From: JBNNGK01 sp050268245
GTDB lineage: Bacteria; Pseudomonadota; Gammaproteobacteria; Enterobacterales; Enterobacteriaceae
Assembly: GCF_050268245.1 (NCBI RefSeq)
Contig: NZ_JBNNGK010000002.1
Location: 186,001-250,000 of the forward strand
Reading direction: 5' to 3'
Length of the DNA stretch: 64,000 nucleotides
Position 1 is the first letter of the stretch. Each line of letters opens with the position of its first letter. Under the pieces are notes generated by a model. That model was not told where the DNA came from. It saw nothing but the letters and a program-made list of their open reading frames with translations, and ran no database searches. The translations under genes and the position numbers were made by a program. Positions 9,718 to 17,987 of the stretch are shown in pieces.

Positions 9718-9833
9718 TATTGCGGTTCGAATGTACTTAATCGGTCTCCGGCTGCCAACAACGTAGCAGCCTGAAAGCTGACAGGTAAAATACGATCTCG
9801 ACATGTTTGGCCACCTTTGGGTGGCCTTTTTTT
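9718..9833 (+). ncRNA. Candidate SdhX-like 3'UTR small RNA of the sdh-suc operon
   Basis: In E. coli the 3' end of the sdhCDAB-sucABCD transcript is cut to give the Hfq-dependent sRNA SdhX (RybD). The same position here holds about 116 nt with a GGCTGC/GCAGCC hairpin (9750-9755, 9766-9771), a single-stranded A-rich linker, and a terminator hairpin with seven T (9809-9833), the layout of an Hfq sRNA 3' end. The sequence itself is not confidently matched to E. coli SdhX, so position and architecture are the only support. Confidence 0.4.
9809..9833 (+). terminator. Intrinsic terminator of the sdh-suc operon
   Basis: Seven-bp perfect stem GGCCACC/GGTGGCC with a 4-nt loop (9809-9826), directly followed by seven T. 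It lies 92 nt after the sucD stop. Confidence 0.9.
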
Positions 9834-10043
9834 CATCTCGCGTAGCTCAGATGCCCGCGCTGGTCTTGACATGATAAACATCCGGTATGTGGGCGGGAAT
9901 AAGTGCCAAAGTTGGTCTATGATTGATCGGTGTAAAGTGGATTTTCGGCTAAATACACGATGAAAATATTATGGAAATAAAAGGTTAATATTCATCACAT
10001 ATTAATCGTCAAATAATACAATTGCCAATCTTGCAAATTACAT

Positions 10044-10053
10044 TTAATTAACA
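10044..10053 (-). promoter_or_regulatory. Candidate ArcA-P site upstream of cydA
   Basis: Read on the minus strand, the 10-mer is TGTTAATTAA, a full match to the ArcA-P box consensus [A/T]GTTAATTA[A/T]. ArcA activation of cydAB in low oxygen is established in E. coli; binding here is inferred. Confidence 0.5.
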
Positions 10054-10158
10054 CGATGGCATCAATAAAAAACAATTGAACTATTACGTAACACTAGCCT
10101 GAGAAAATTATGCGAAATAGTGTGATGAATCTGGAAATAAAGTTCAGATAGGCTTAAA

Positions 10159-10172
10159 TTGTTTTAGATCAA
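10159..10172 (+). promoter_or_regulatory. Candidate FNR box upstream of cydA
   Basis: TTGTTTTAGATCAA fits the FNR consensus TTGAT-N4-ATCAA with one mismatch in the left half and a perfect right half. FNR represses cydAB under strict anaerobiosis in E. coli. It lies about 340 nt before the cydA ATG. Confidence 0.5.
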
Positions 10173-10513
10173 TTTGCACCCGAGTACTACTTTTGGCTAC
10201 CTTTTGACCTGTATCCAAAATTCCAACCCGCGTCACGTAAAAACCTATTTATTGTGTGGGTTTGGGCGAGTATCATCGCATTGTAATTATGAATAGTTGA
10301 TCTTGTTGTCATTGTTATCCGTTTTCGGTTTTCAGTGGTGCGTTCGCGCCAAGTTTTGAGCTTGGCCTGAGTGTGCGGTTGAAAGCAGAGAGGCTGGATC
10401 AAAATTGTTGTGTTTAAGGGCATTCACTGCGGGGCGTTATTAGCTACTACTCTGAAGAGAGTAATACTGGTAACCGCAAGTCGGAGTCTTCCTGCGAGGA
10501 GCAAGGAGTCAAG

Positions 10514-12082
10514 ATGTTTGATGTTGTCGAACTGTCGCGCTTACAGTTTGCTTTAACGGCGATGTACCACTTCTTATTTGTCCCATTGACGCTTGGCATG
10601 GCGTTTTTGCTGGCAATAATGGAAACGGTATATGTACTGTCAGGCAAACAAATTTATAAAGATATGACCAAATTCTGGGGCAAGTTATTCGCAATTAACT
10701 TCGCTCTGGGTGTGGCCACCGGTTTGACCATGGAGTTCCAGTTCGGGACCAACTGGTCATATTTCTCCCACTACGTCGGTGACATCTTCGGGGCTCCGTT
10801 GGCCATCGAAGGTCTGATGGCGTTCTTCCTTGAATCGACGCTGGTTGGCCTGTTCTTCTTTGGCTGGGATCGTCTGAGCAAAGTACAGCACATGGCGGTA
10901 ACCTGGTTTGTGGCCTTGGGCTCTAACCTGTCCGCATTGTGGATTCTGGTTGCTAACGGCTGGATGCAGAACCCAATCGCTTCAGACTTTAACTTCGAAA
11001 CCATGCGCATGGAGATGCTTAGCTTCTCTGAATTGGTGCTAAACCCGGTTGCACAGGTGAAGTTTGTTCACACCGTGGCCGCAGGGTATACCACCGGTGC
11101 GATGTTTGTTCTGGGTATCAGTGCCTACTATCTGCTTAAAGGCCGTGATGTCGCGTTCGCCAAGCGTTCGTTTGCCATTGCCTCCAGCTTTGGTATTGCT
11201 GCGGTACTGTCTGTTATCGTTCTGGGTGATGAATCTGGTTACGAAATGGGCGACGTGCAGAAAACCAAACTGGCTGCGATTGAAGCAGAATGGGAAACAC
11301 AGCCGGCTCCGGCGGCGTTTACCCTGTTCGGTATTCCGAATCAGGATAAACAGGAAAATGCCTACGCAATTCAAATCCCGTATGCACTCGGCTTGATCGC
11401 TACGCGTTCTACCGATACTCAGGTTACCGGCCTGAAGGATCTGATGGCGCAGCATGAAGTCCGTATCCGCAACGGTATGAAAGCTTACCAACTGCTCGAA
11501 GAACTCCGTTCTGGCAATACCGATCCTAACGTTCGTGCCGAGTTCAATAACGCTAAGAAGGATCTGGGCTACGGCATGTTGCTGAAGCGTTATACGCCGA
11601 ACGTGGCAGACGCCACCGAAGAGCAGATTGCTCAAGCAACCCAAGACTCCATCCCACGTGTTGCGCCGTTGTATTTCGCTTTCCGTATCATGGTGGCGTG
11701 TGGCGTACTGATGTTGATCATTATTGGTCTGTCATTCCTCAGTGTTGTGCGTGGGCGTATCGGGCAGAAAAAATGGCTGTTGCGTGCGGCGTTGTATGGC
11801 CTACCGCTGCCATGGATCGCTGTTGAGGCCGGTTGGTTCGTCGCAGAGTATGGTCGTCAGCCGTGGGCAATTGGTGAGGTACTGCCAACGGCAGTGGCTA
11901 ACTCTTCATTGACCGCTGGTGATATTCTGTTCTCGATGGGGCTGATTTGCGGCTTGTACACCCTGTTCCTGGTGGCTGAAATGTATCTGATGTTCAAGTT
12001 TGCGCGTCTGGGTCCAAGTAGCCTGAAAACTGGCCGCTATCACTTTGAACAACCGACTGCCGCCGTGCAGGAAGCGCGCTAA
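10514..12082 (+). CDS. cydA: Cytochrome bd-I ubiquinol oxidase subunit I
   Basis: Haem-bearing subunit of the high-affinity, proton-motive but non-pumping quinol oxidase. It is 522 residues, the E. coli length. His19 in LTAMYHFLFVPLTLGM is a haem b595/d ligand; the quinol-binding Q-loop (about 240-350) and the later helices are complete. It opens the cydABX-ybgE operon, with cydB 14 nt downstream. Expression is expected to rise in low oxygen. Confidence 0.98.
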   Translation: MFDVVELSRLQFALTAMYHFLFVPLTLGMAFLLAIMETVYVLSGKQIYKDMTKFWGKLFAINFALGVATGLTMEFQFGTNWSYFSHYVGDIFGAPLAIEGLMAFFLESTLVGLFFFGWDRLSKVQHMAVTWFVALGSNLSALWILVANGWMQNPIASDFNFETMRMEMLSFSELVLNPVAQVKFVHTVAAGYTTGAMFVLGISAYYLLKGRDVAFAKRSFAIASSFGIAAVLSVIVLGDESGYEMGDVQKTKLAAIEAEWETQPAPAAFTLFGIPNQDKQENAYAIQIPYALGLIATRSTDTQVTGLKDLMAQHEVRIRNGMKAYQLLEELRSGNTDPNVRAEFNNAKKDLGYGMLLKRYTPNVADATEEQIAQATQDSIPRVAPLYFAFRIMVACGVLMLIIIGLSFLSVVRGRIGQKKWLLRAALYGLPLPWIAVEAGWFVAEYGRQPWAIGEVLPTAVANSSLTAGDILFSMGLICGLYTLFLVAEMYLMFKFARLGPSSLKTGRYHFEQPTAAVQEAR

Positions 12083-12096
12083 ACAGGAGTCCATGT

Positions 12097-13236
12097 ATGT
12101 TTGATTATGAAGTACTACGCTTTATCTGGTGGGTGCTGGTTGGCGTACTGCTGATCGGTTTCGCAGTCACCGATGGCTTCGACATGGGCGTCGGCATCCT
12201 GGTTCGGATTATTGGTAAAACCGATACCGAGCGCCGGGTAATGATCAACGCCATCGCGCCACACTGGGACGGTAACCAGGTTTGGCTTATCACCGCAGGT
12301 GGTGCGCTGTTTGCCGCCTGGCCGATGGTTTACGCTGCGGCGTTCTCCGGCTTCTATGTTGCGATGATTTTGGTGTTGGCCGCCTTGTTCTTCCGTCCGG
12401 TCGGTTTTGATTACCGTTCCAAGTTGGAAAACAGCCGGTGGCGCAATATGTGGGATTGGGGCATCTTCGTCGGTTCTTTCGTCCCCGCGCTGGTCTTTGG
12501 TGTGGCGTTCGGTAACCTGTTACAGGGTGTGCCGTTCCATATGGATGAATACCTGCGTTTGTTCTATACCGGCAATTTCTTCCAGTTGCTGAACCTGTTC
12601 GGTCTGTTGGCTGGTGTCGTCAGCTTGACGATGCTTATTACCCAAGGCGCGACTTACCTGCAAATGCGCACAACCGGGGAAATTCACCTGCGTTCACGTG
12701 CTGCGGCGCAAATCGCGACGTTGGTGATGGCGGTGTGCTTCTTACTGGCCGGTATTTGGCTGGTGAAAGGTATTGACGGTTATGTGGTGACCTCGGTGCT
12801 GAACACTGCAGCGGAGTCTAACCCTCTGCGTAAAGAAGTGGCTCATCAGGCTGGTGCATGGTTGATTAACTACAACAAGTATCCGCTGTTGTGGGCACTG
12901 CCAGCGCTGGGGGTGGTATTACCGCTGTTTACCATCCTGTTCTCGCGGCTGGAAAAAGGCGCATGGGCATTCTTGATGTCATCACTCACCATTGCTTGCG
13001 TCATTCTGACCGCAGGTGTGACCATGTTCCCATTCGTGATGCCATCAATTACGAATCCAAACATGAGTCTGACAATGTGGGATGCGACGTCAAGCCTGTT
13101 GACGCTGAAAGTGATGACCGTGGTGGCGTTGATCTTTGTTCCCATCGTTCTGGCGTACACCTGCTGGGCGTACTATAAAATGTTTGGTCGCCTGGATAAG
13201 AATTTCATCGAAAACAACAAGCATTCGCTGTACTAA
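12097..13236 (+). CDS. cydB: Cytochrome bd-I ubiquinol oxidase subunit II
   Basis: Structural membrane subunit that pairs with CydA, 379 residues as in E. coli. It starts MFDYEVLRFIWWVLVGVLL and contains the conserved GFDMGVG and PHWDGNQVWL motifs in the first loops, with about eight further membrane segments. It follows cydA by 14 nt with an AGGAG ribosome site. Confidence 0.98.
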   Translation: MFDYEVLRFIWWVLVGVLLIGFAVTDGFDMGVGILVRIIGKTDTERRVMINAIAPHWDGNQVWLITAGGALFAAWPMVYAAAFSGFYVAMILVLAALFFRPVGFDYRSKLENSRWRNMWDWGIFVGSFVPALVFGVAFGNLLQGVPFHMDEYLRLFYTGNFFQLLNLFGLLAGVVSLTMLITQGATYLQMRTTGEIHLRSRAAAQIATLVMAVCFLLAGIWLVKGIDGYVVTSVLNTAAESNPLRKEVAHQAGAWLINYNKYPLLWALPALGVVLPLFTILFSRLEKGAWAFLMSSLTIACVILTAGVTMFPFVMPSITNPNMSLTMWDATSSLLTLKVMTVVALIFVPIVLAYTCWAYYKMFGRLDKNFIENNKHSLY

Positions 13237-13253
13237 GGATAAGGAGCTAAACC

Positions 13254-13367
13254 ATGTGGTATTTTGCCTGGATTCTCGGAACGCTTCTTGCTTGCGCCTT
13301 CGGTATTATTACGGCGCTAGCGCTTGAGCACAGCGAAGACTCCAAAGCACAGCAAGACGGTAAGTGA
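13254..13367 (+). CDS. cydX: Cytochrome bd-I accessory subunit CydX
   Basis: 37-residue single-pass membrane peptide needed for stable, active cytochrome bd. It starts MWYFAWILGTLLACAFG, nearly identical to the E. coli peptide of the same length, and ends with a charged tail (EHSEDSKAQQDGK). AAGGAG lies 8 nt before the ATG. Its TGA stop shares its last base with the ybgE ATG. The gene is short enough to be missed by default gene callers. Confidence 0.96.
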   Translation: MWYFAWILGTLLACAFGIITALALEHSEDSKAQQDGK

Positions 13368-13660
13368 TGAGTTCACTAGCTGACAAGCTCTACGCTGTCA
13401 CTGACAAGGGCCCCATTCGGGCCCTTTCATTAGTGTTGGCGCTGGTGCTGGCTGGGTGCGTGTTCTGGGACCCGACGCGTTTTGCAGCGCAAACCAGCTC
13501 GTTGGAGAGTTGGCAAAGTGTTCTGCTGGTGTGGGCCGTTTGCGCTGGCGTGATTCATGGCGTGGGTTTCCGCCCGCAACGTAGGGTGTGGCGCGCTTTT
13601 TTTGCCCCCTTACCGGCAATGGTGATTCTGGCAGCAGGATTACTTTACGTTTCTTTATAA
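13367..13660 (+). CDS. ybgE: Cyd operon membrane protein YbgE
   Basis: 97-residue inner-membrane protein with about three hydrophobic segments, always found behind cydABX in enterobacteria; its role with the bd oxidase is not well defined. The start ATG at 13367 overlaps the cydX stop by one base and gives exactly the E. coli length; a GTG one codon earlier is possible. Conserved stretches include DPTRFAAQTSSLE and AVCAGVIHGVGFRPQ. A terminator follows 19 nt after the stop. Confidence 0.93.
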   Translation: MSSLADKLYAVTDKGPIRALSLVLALVLAGCVFWDPTRFAAQTSSLESWQSVLLVWAVCAGVIHGVGFRPQRRVWRAFFAPLPAMVILAAGLLYVSL

Positions 13661-13678
13661 ACTGCCCCACATCCCCGT

Positions 13679-13709
13679 ATTATGGGCTCTCGCAGCCCAT
13701 AATTATTTT
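13679..13709 (+). terminator. Intrinsic terminator after ybgE
   Basis: Ten-bp perfect stem ATTATGGGCT/AGCCCATAAT with a 5-nt loop, followed by TATTTT. It separates the cyd operon from the ybgC-tol-pal operon. Confidence 0.85.
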
Positions 13710-13791
13710 CAATCCCATCTTGTAACCCATTCCCAACCCGATCGCTCTTGCGTATAGTAACAGCGTTAAATTGCATTGGCTTGGAAGTCCC

Positions 13792-14196
13792 GTGAGTAAT
13801 ACGTTATTTCGATGGCCGGTACGTGTCTACTATGAAGATACCGATGCCGGTGGTGTGGTCTATCACGCCCGCTACGTTGCTTTTTTTGAAAGAGCGCGCA
13901 CTGAGATGCTGCGACAGCATAACTTTCATCAACAGCAGTTGTTCAGTGAGCAAATCGCGTTTGCTGTCCGGCGCATGACGGTAGATTATCTGCTGCCAGC
14001 TCGTCTTGACGATATGTTGGAAGTGCAGAGTGAAATTACTCAAATGCGTGGGGCGTCTCTTACCTTTGCCCAACGTATTGTCAACGCTGACGGCGTTCTA
14101 CTGAGCCAGGCTGACGTGTTGATTGCTTGTATTGATCCACACCAAATGAAGCCGAGAGCGCTTCCTAAGTCTATTGTCGCGGAGTTTAAGCAGTGA
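13792..14196 (+). CDS. ybgC: Tol-Pal associated acyl-CoA thioesterase YbgC
   Basis: Hot-dog fold thioesterase of the 4-hydroxybenzoyl-CoA thioesterase family, acting on short or long acyl-CoA and found at the head of the tol-pal operon. The GTG at 13792 gives MSNTLFRWPVRVYYEDTDAGG and 134 residues, the E. coli length, with GGAAG 7 nt upstream; a TTG at 13771 in frame adds a non-conserved tail and is rejected. The active-site motif YEDTDAGGVVYHARY is complete. Its TGA overlaps the GTG of tolQ (GTGA). Confidence 0.95.
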   Translation: MSNTLFRWPVRVYYEDTDAGGVVYHARYVAFFERARTEMLRQHNFHQQQLFSEQIAFAVRRMTVDYLLPARLDDMLEVQSEITQMRGASLTFAQRIVNADGVLLSQADVLIACIDPHQMKPRALPKSIVAEFKQ

Positions 14197-14876
14197 CTGA
14201 CATGAACATCTTAGATTTATTCTTGAAGGCGAGTCTGCTGGTTAAGCTTATCATGTTGATTTTGATATGCTTTTCAGTGGCTTCATGGGCTATCATCATT
14301 CAGCGTACTCGCATTTTGAATGCGGCGACACGTGACGCAGAAGCCTTCGAAGACAAATTCTGGTCGGGGATTGAGCTCTCGCGTCTGTATCAGGAAAGCC
14401 AGGCACGTCGAGACAGCCTGACAGGCTCAGAACAAATTTTTCACTCCGGCTTTAAAGAGTTTGCCCGCCTACACCGTGCGAACAACCATGCGCCGGAGTC
14501 GGTGATCGAAGGGGCATCACGTGCGATGCGCATTTCGATGAACCGCGAATTGGAAACGTTGGAAAACCACATCCCATTCCTTGGTACCGTGGGCTCAATC
14601 AGCCCGTATATCGGTCTGTTTGGCACCGTTTGGGGCATCATGCACGCTTTTATCGCGTTAGGCGCAGTAAAGCAGGCGACGTTGCAAATGGTTGCGCCGG
14701 GCATCGCTGAAGCATTGATTGCTACCGCTATTGGTTTATTTGCCGCGATTCCGGCAGTGATGGCATATAACCGTCTTAACCAGCGAGTAAACAAGCTTGA
14801 GCAGAATTACGACAACTTTATGGAAGAGTTCACCGCCATTCTGCATCGTCAGGCCTTCTCCAGCGACAGCAAATAA
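14193..14876 (+). CDS. tolQ: Tol-Pal system proton-channel protein TolQ
   Basis: Inner-membrane protein of the MotA/TolQ/ExbB family. With TolR it forms the proton-driven motor that energises TolA and maintains the outer membrane at division. It is 227 residues (230 in E. coli), with three membrane helices and the conserved GTVGSISPYIGLFGTVWG region between them. The start is GTG at 14193, four bases before the end of ybgC, as in E. coli. Confidence 0.98.
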   Translation: MTDMNILDLFLKASLLVKLIMLILICFSVASWAIIIQRTRILNAATRDAEAFEDKFWSGIELSRLYQESQARRDSLTGSEQIFHSGFKEFARLHRANNHAPESVIEGASRAMRISMNRELETLENHIPFLGTVGSISPYIGLFGTVWGIMHAFIALGAVKQATLQMVAPGIAEALIATAIGLFAAIPAVMAYNRLNQRVNKLEQNYDNFMEEFTAILHRQAFSSDSK

Positions 14877-14888
14877 GTAGGAGGTTGT

Positions 14889-15317
14889 ATGGCGAGAGTA
14901 CGCGGCCGTAATCGGCGTGAGCTGAAGTCGGAGATTAACATTGTTCCTCTGTTAGACGTGCTGTTGGTGCTGTTGTTGATATTTATGGCAACGGCGCCAA
15001 TCATTACCCAGAGTGTGCAAGTTGATCTGCCGGACGCCACTGATTCGAAAACGGTGTCCAGTGATGATAATCCGCCGGTGATCCTTGAGGTGTCCGGTGT
15101 CGGCCAATACACCATGGTGGTTGATCATAATCGTATGGAACTGTTGCCGCCAGAGCAGGTGGCGGAAGAAGCTAAGTCACGCTTGGCTGAAAATCCGAAG
15201 ACGGTCTTTTTGATCGGTGGAGCGAAGGACGTGCCGTACGATGAAATTATTAAGGCGCTGAACATCTTGCATCAAGCGGGCGTCGCGTCCGTCGGTTTGA
15301 TGACGCAGCCAATTTGA
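14889..15317 (+). CDS. tolR: Tol-Pal system protein TolR
   Basis: ExbD/TolR family partner of TolQ, 142 residues as in E. coli. It has a short basic cytoplasmic tail and one membrane helix carrying the proton-relay aspartate in NIVPLLDVLLVLLLIF (Asp23 region), then a periplasmic domain. It follows tolQ by 12 nt with an AGGAGG ribosome site. Confidence 0.98.
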   Translation: MARVRGRNRRELKSEINIVPLLDVLLVLLLIFMATAPIITQSVQVDLPDATDSKTVSSDDNPPVILEVSGVGQYTMVVDHNRMELLPPEQVAEEAKSRLAENPKTVFLIGGAKDVPYDEIIKALNILHQAGVASVGLMTQPI

Positions 15318-15338
15318 CCGTAAGGCGAACGGCAACCT

Positions 15339-15364
15339 GGCTCCTGCTTTACGCATCAGGAGCC
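15339..15364 (+). other. tolR-tolA intercistronic hairpin
   Basis: Eight-bp perfect stem GGCTCCTG/CAGGAGCC with a 10-nt loop, between the tolR stop and the tolA start. No T run follows, so it is not a standard terminator; it could modulate tolA translation or transcript stability. Confidence 0.5.
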
Positions 15365-15395
15365 CCGTTTAAGCACCAGTTTTTGGGAATCTATT

Positions 15396-16529
15396 TTGGT
15401 AAAGGCAACTGAACAAAACGATAAGCTGAACCGCGCCGTTATTGTTTCGGTGGTTCTGCACATTGTGTTGATTGCCCTGTTGATTTGGGGATCGCTACAA
15501 GAAAACACCGAAATGAGTGCCGGTGGTGGTGGAGAAGGTTCAGTCGTCGGCGCTGTAATGGTGGATCCGGGCGCGGTGGTGGAGCAATACAACCGCCAAC
15601 AGCAACAGAGTACTGACGCACAGCGTGCAGAAAAACAGCGTCAGAAGAAAGCGGATCAGCAGGCGGAAGAACTGCGGCAGAAACAGGCTGAAGAGCAACA
15701 ACGGCTAAAAACGTTGGAGCAGGAACGTTTGGCGGCGCAAGAAAAAGCGGCGATCCAGCAAAAGCAGGCTGCGGAGCAACAAAAACAGGCCGCAGAGCAG
15801 CAGAAGGCCGCAGAAGCAGCGGCGGCGAAAGCGCGCGAACAACAAAAGGCGTCTGAACAAGCGGCGGCAAAAGCTAAAGCAGAAGCCGATAGAATAGCCA
15901 AAGCCCAGGCTGAGGCGAAAAAGAAAGCTGAAGCTGAGGCGAAGAAACAAGCGGCAGCTGACGCTGCGGCCAAGCAGCAGGCAGAAGAAGCAAAGCGGGC
16001 TGCGAAAGCCAAGGCAGCAGAAGAGGCCAAACAGAAAGCAGCGGCTGAAGCCAAGAAGAAAGCGGCTGCGGAGGCGGCGAAAAAGGCCGCTGCAGAGGCC
16101 AAGAAAAAAGCGGCAGCTGAAGCAGCAAAACAGTCATCAGAGGTTGAAGATTTGTTTGGCGGCTTGGCAGACGGTAAAAACGCGCCCAAAGGTAGCGCTA
16201 AACAACAAGGTGACGGCAAGCCTGCAGGGCAGGGCAACGCGAAAACTGCCGGAGCCAGTGGTGCGGAAGTCAGTGGTTATCTGGGGCAGATTACCTCAGC
16301 TATCCAGAGTAAATTCTATGATGCCGATCTTTACAAAGGGCGTCAGTGCGATTTGCGAATCAAATTGGCACCCGATGGTTTGTTGATTAGCGTGAAGGCT
16401 GAGGGGGGCGATCCTGCCTTGTGTCAGGCAGCGATTGCCGCAGCAAAACAGGCGCGCATCCCTAAACCACCGAGTCAGGCGGTGTATGAGGTGTTTAAGA
16501 ATGCTCCTCTTACCTTTAAACCACAATAA
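15396..16529 (+). CDS. tolA: Tol-Pal system bridging protein TolA
   Basis: Spans the periplasm from the TolQR motor to Pal and TolB. The start is TTG at 15396 (VKATEQNDKLNRAVIV follows the initiator), aligned with the GTG start of E. coli; no ATG or GTG fits and GGGA lies 8 nt upstream. It has one N-terminal membrane helix (about 14-34), a long Ala/Lys/Glu helical domain II (about 65-255) with AEAKKKAA-type repeats, and a C-terminal domain with YLGQITSAIQSKFYD and the paired cysteines. At 377 residues it is about 45 shorter than E. coli TolA, all of it in the repeat helix. Confidence 0.96.
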   Translation: MVKATEQNDKLNRAVIVSVVLHIVLIALLIWGSLQENTEMSAGGGGEGSVVGAVMVDPGAVVEQYNRQQQQSTDAQRAEKQRQKKADQQAEELRQKQAEEQQRLKTLEQERLAAQEKAAIQQKQAAEQQKQAAEQQKAAEAAAAKAREQQKASEQAAAKAKAEADRIAKAQAEAKKKAEAEAKKQAAADAAAKQQAEEAKRAAKAKAAEEAKQKAAAEAKKKAAAEAAKKAAAEAKKKAAAEAAKQSSEVEDLFGGLADGKNAPKGSAKQQGDGKPAGQGNAKTAGASGAEVSGYLGQITSAIQSKFYDADLYKGRQCDLRIKLAPDGLLISVKAEGGDPALCQAAIAAAKQARIPKPPSQAVYEVFKNAPLTFKPQ

Positions 16530-16650
16530 CGGTTGAATACTGCAGGGATGTACTAAGGTAACCAACAGGGATTATGTAGTTTTATTTGAGTTGGTTTGTT
16601 AAAATTCTGCTAATTTATCGCAGGCATTCCGCCTGGATAAGGGAGATGAG

Positions 16651-17943
16651 ATGAAGCAGGCATTTCGAGTAGCATTAGGTTTTTTAATACTGTGGGCCTC
16701 CGTATTGCATGCGGAAGTTCGCATTGAAATCACCCAAGGTGTCGACTCTGCACGCCCTATCGGTGTGGTGCCATTTAAATGGGCGGGGCCAGGCACACCG
16801 CCTGAAGAAGTGGGTAAGATTGTCGGTGCGGATTTACGCAATAGCGGTAAATTCAACCCTATTGATACTACACGCATGCCACAACAACCGAGCACTGCAT
16901 CTGAAGTGACGCCAGCGGCTTGGACTGCTTTGGGGATTGATGCGGTCGTTGTCGGCCAGGTTCAGCCAGGCGCAGACGGGAGCTATCTGGTTTCTTACCA
17001 ATTAGTCGATACCTCTGGTTCGCCGGGCAGCGTATTGGCGCAAAACCAGTTTAAAGTGACCAAGCAATGGTTGCGTTATTCCGCTCACACCGTCAGTGAC
17101 GAAGTGTTCGAGAAGCTGACAGGCATCAAAGGCGCGTTTCGTACCCGTATTGCCTACGTAGTGCAGACCAACGGCGGCAAATTCCCGTATGAGCTGCGCG
17201 TAGCGGATTATGATGGTTATAACCAGTTTGTTGTGCACCGTTCGCCTGAGCCGTTGATGTCACCAAGCTGGTCACCAGATGGCAGCAAGCTGGCTTACGT
17301 CACCTTCGAAAGTGGCCGTTCCGCATTGGTCGTGCAAACGTTGTCTAATGGTGCGGTGCGTCAGATTGCCTCGTTCCCTCGCCACAATGGGGCGCCAGCA
17401 TTCTCACCAGACGGTACCCGCTTGGCATTTGCACTATCTAAGAGTGGTAGTTTGAACCTGTACGTGATGAACCTAGCTTCTGGGCAAATTACACAGTTGA
17501 CCGATGGCCGTAGCAACAATACCGAACCGTCTTGGTTCCCGGATGGTCAGTCGCTGGCGTTTACCTCCGATCAGGGCGGGCGGCCACAGATTTATAAAAT
17601 CAGTGCAAACGGCGGTGCCGCACAACGTCTGACCTGGGAAGGTGCCCAGAATCAGGACTCTGAAGTGAGCGCCGACGGTAAATTCCTGGCAATGGTGACC
17701 ACCAATAATGGTGTTCAGCATATTGCTAAACAAGATCTCGGAACGGGAGCCGTCCAAGTATTGACGAATACGTTCCTAGACGAAACCCCAAGTATCGCGC
17801 CAAACGGCACCATGGTGATCTATAGCTCGACGCAAGATATGGGCTCTGTGCTGCAATTGGTATCGACAGATGGGCGTTTCAAAGCGCGTCTTCCGGCAAC
17901 TGATGGACAGGTCAAATCCCCTGCCTGGTCGCCGTATCTGTGA
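16651..17943 (+). CDS. tolB: Tol-Pal system beta-propeller protein TolB
   Basis: Periplasmic protein that binds Pal and is displaced by TolA. It is 430 residues, the E. coli length. A signal peptide (MKQAFRVALGFLILWASVLHA, cut near residue 21) precedes EVRIEITQGVDSARP. The N-terminal domain (about 22-165) is followed by a six-bladed propeller with repeated SWSPDGSKLAYVT and FSPDGTRLAFA blades. It sits 121 nt after tolA, a gap that may hold an internal promoter. Confidence 0.98.
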   Translation: MKQAFRVALGFLILWASVLHAEVRIEITQGVDSARPIGVVPFKWAGPGTPPEEVGKIVGADLRNSGKFNPIDTTRMPQQPSTASEVTPAAWTALGIDAVVVGQVQPGADGSYLVSYQLVDTSGSPGSVLAQNQFKVTKQWLRYSAHTVSDEVFEKLTGIKGAFRTRIAYVVQTNGGKFPYELRVADYDGYNQFVVHRSPEPLMSPSWSPDGSKLAYVTFESGRSALVVQTLSNGAVRQIASFPRHNGAPAFSPDGTRLAFALSKSGSLNLYVMNLASGQITQLTDGRSNNTEPSWFPDGQSLAFTSDQGGRPQIYKISANGGAAQRLTWEGAQNQDSEVSADGKFLAMVTTNNGVQHIAKQDLGTGAVQVLTNTFLDETPSIAPNGTMVIYSSTQDMGSVLQLVSTDGRFKARLPATDGQVKSPAWSPYL

Positions 17944-17987
17944 TGCATGTGTAAATATGTATGGCAAACTATAAAAGGATCGAAGAA

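Larger units (their letters stand above)
9834..10513 (+). promoter_or_regulatory. Long non-coding leader of the cydAB operon
   Basis: 680 nt with no credible gene, AT-rich between about 9940 and 10180. It separates the suc terminator from cydA. The E. coli cydA upstream region is similarly long, with several promoters and ArcA, FNR and H-NS binding; this one contains candidate FNR and ArcA sites, listed separately. A ribosome site (GCGAGGAGCAAGGAG) lies just before the cydA ATG. Confidence 0.6.

Noticed and set aside
15656..16237. 193-codon minus-strand frame, Ala/Ser/Phe-rich
   Set aside because: It is the antisense of the Ala/Lys/Glu repeat region of tolA, whose codon bias keeps the opposite strand open.
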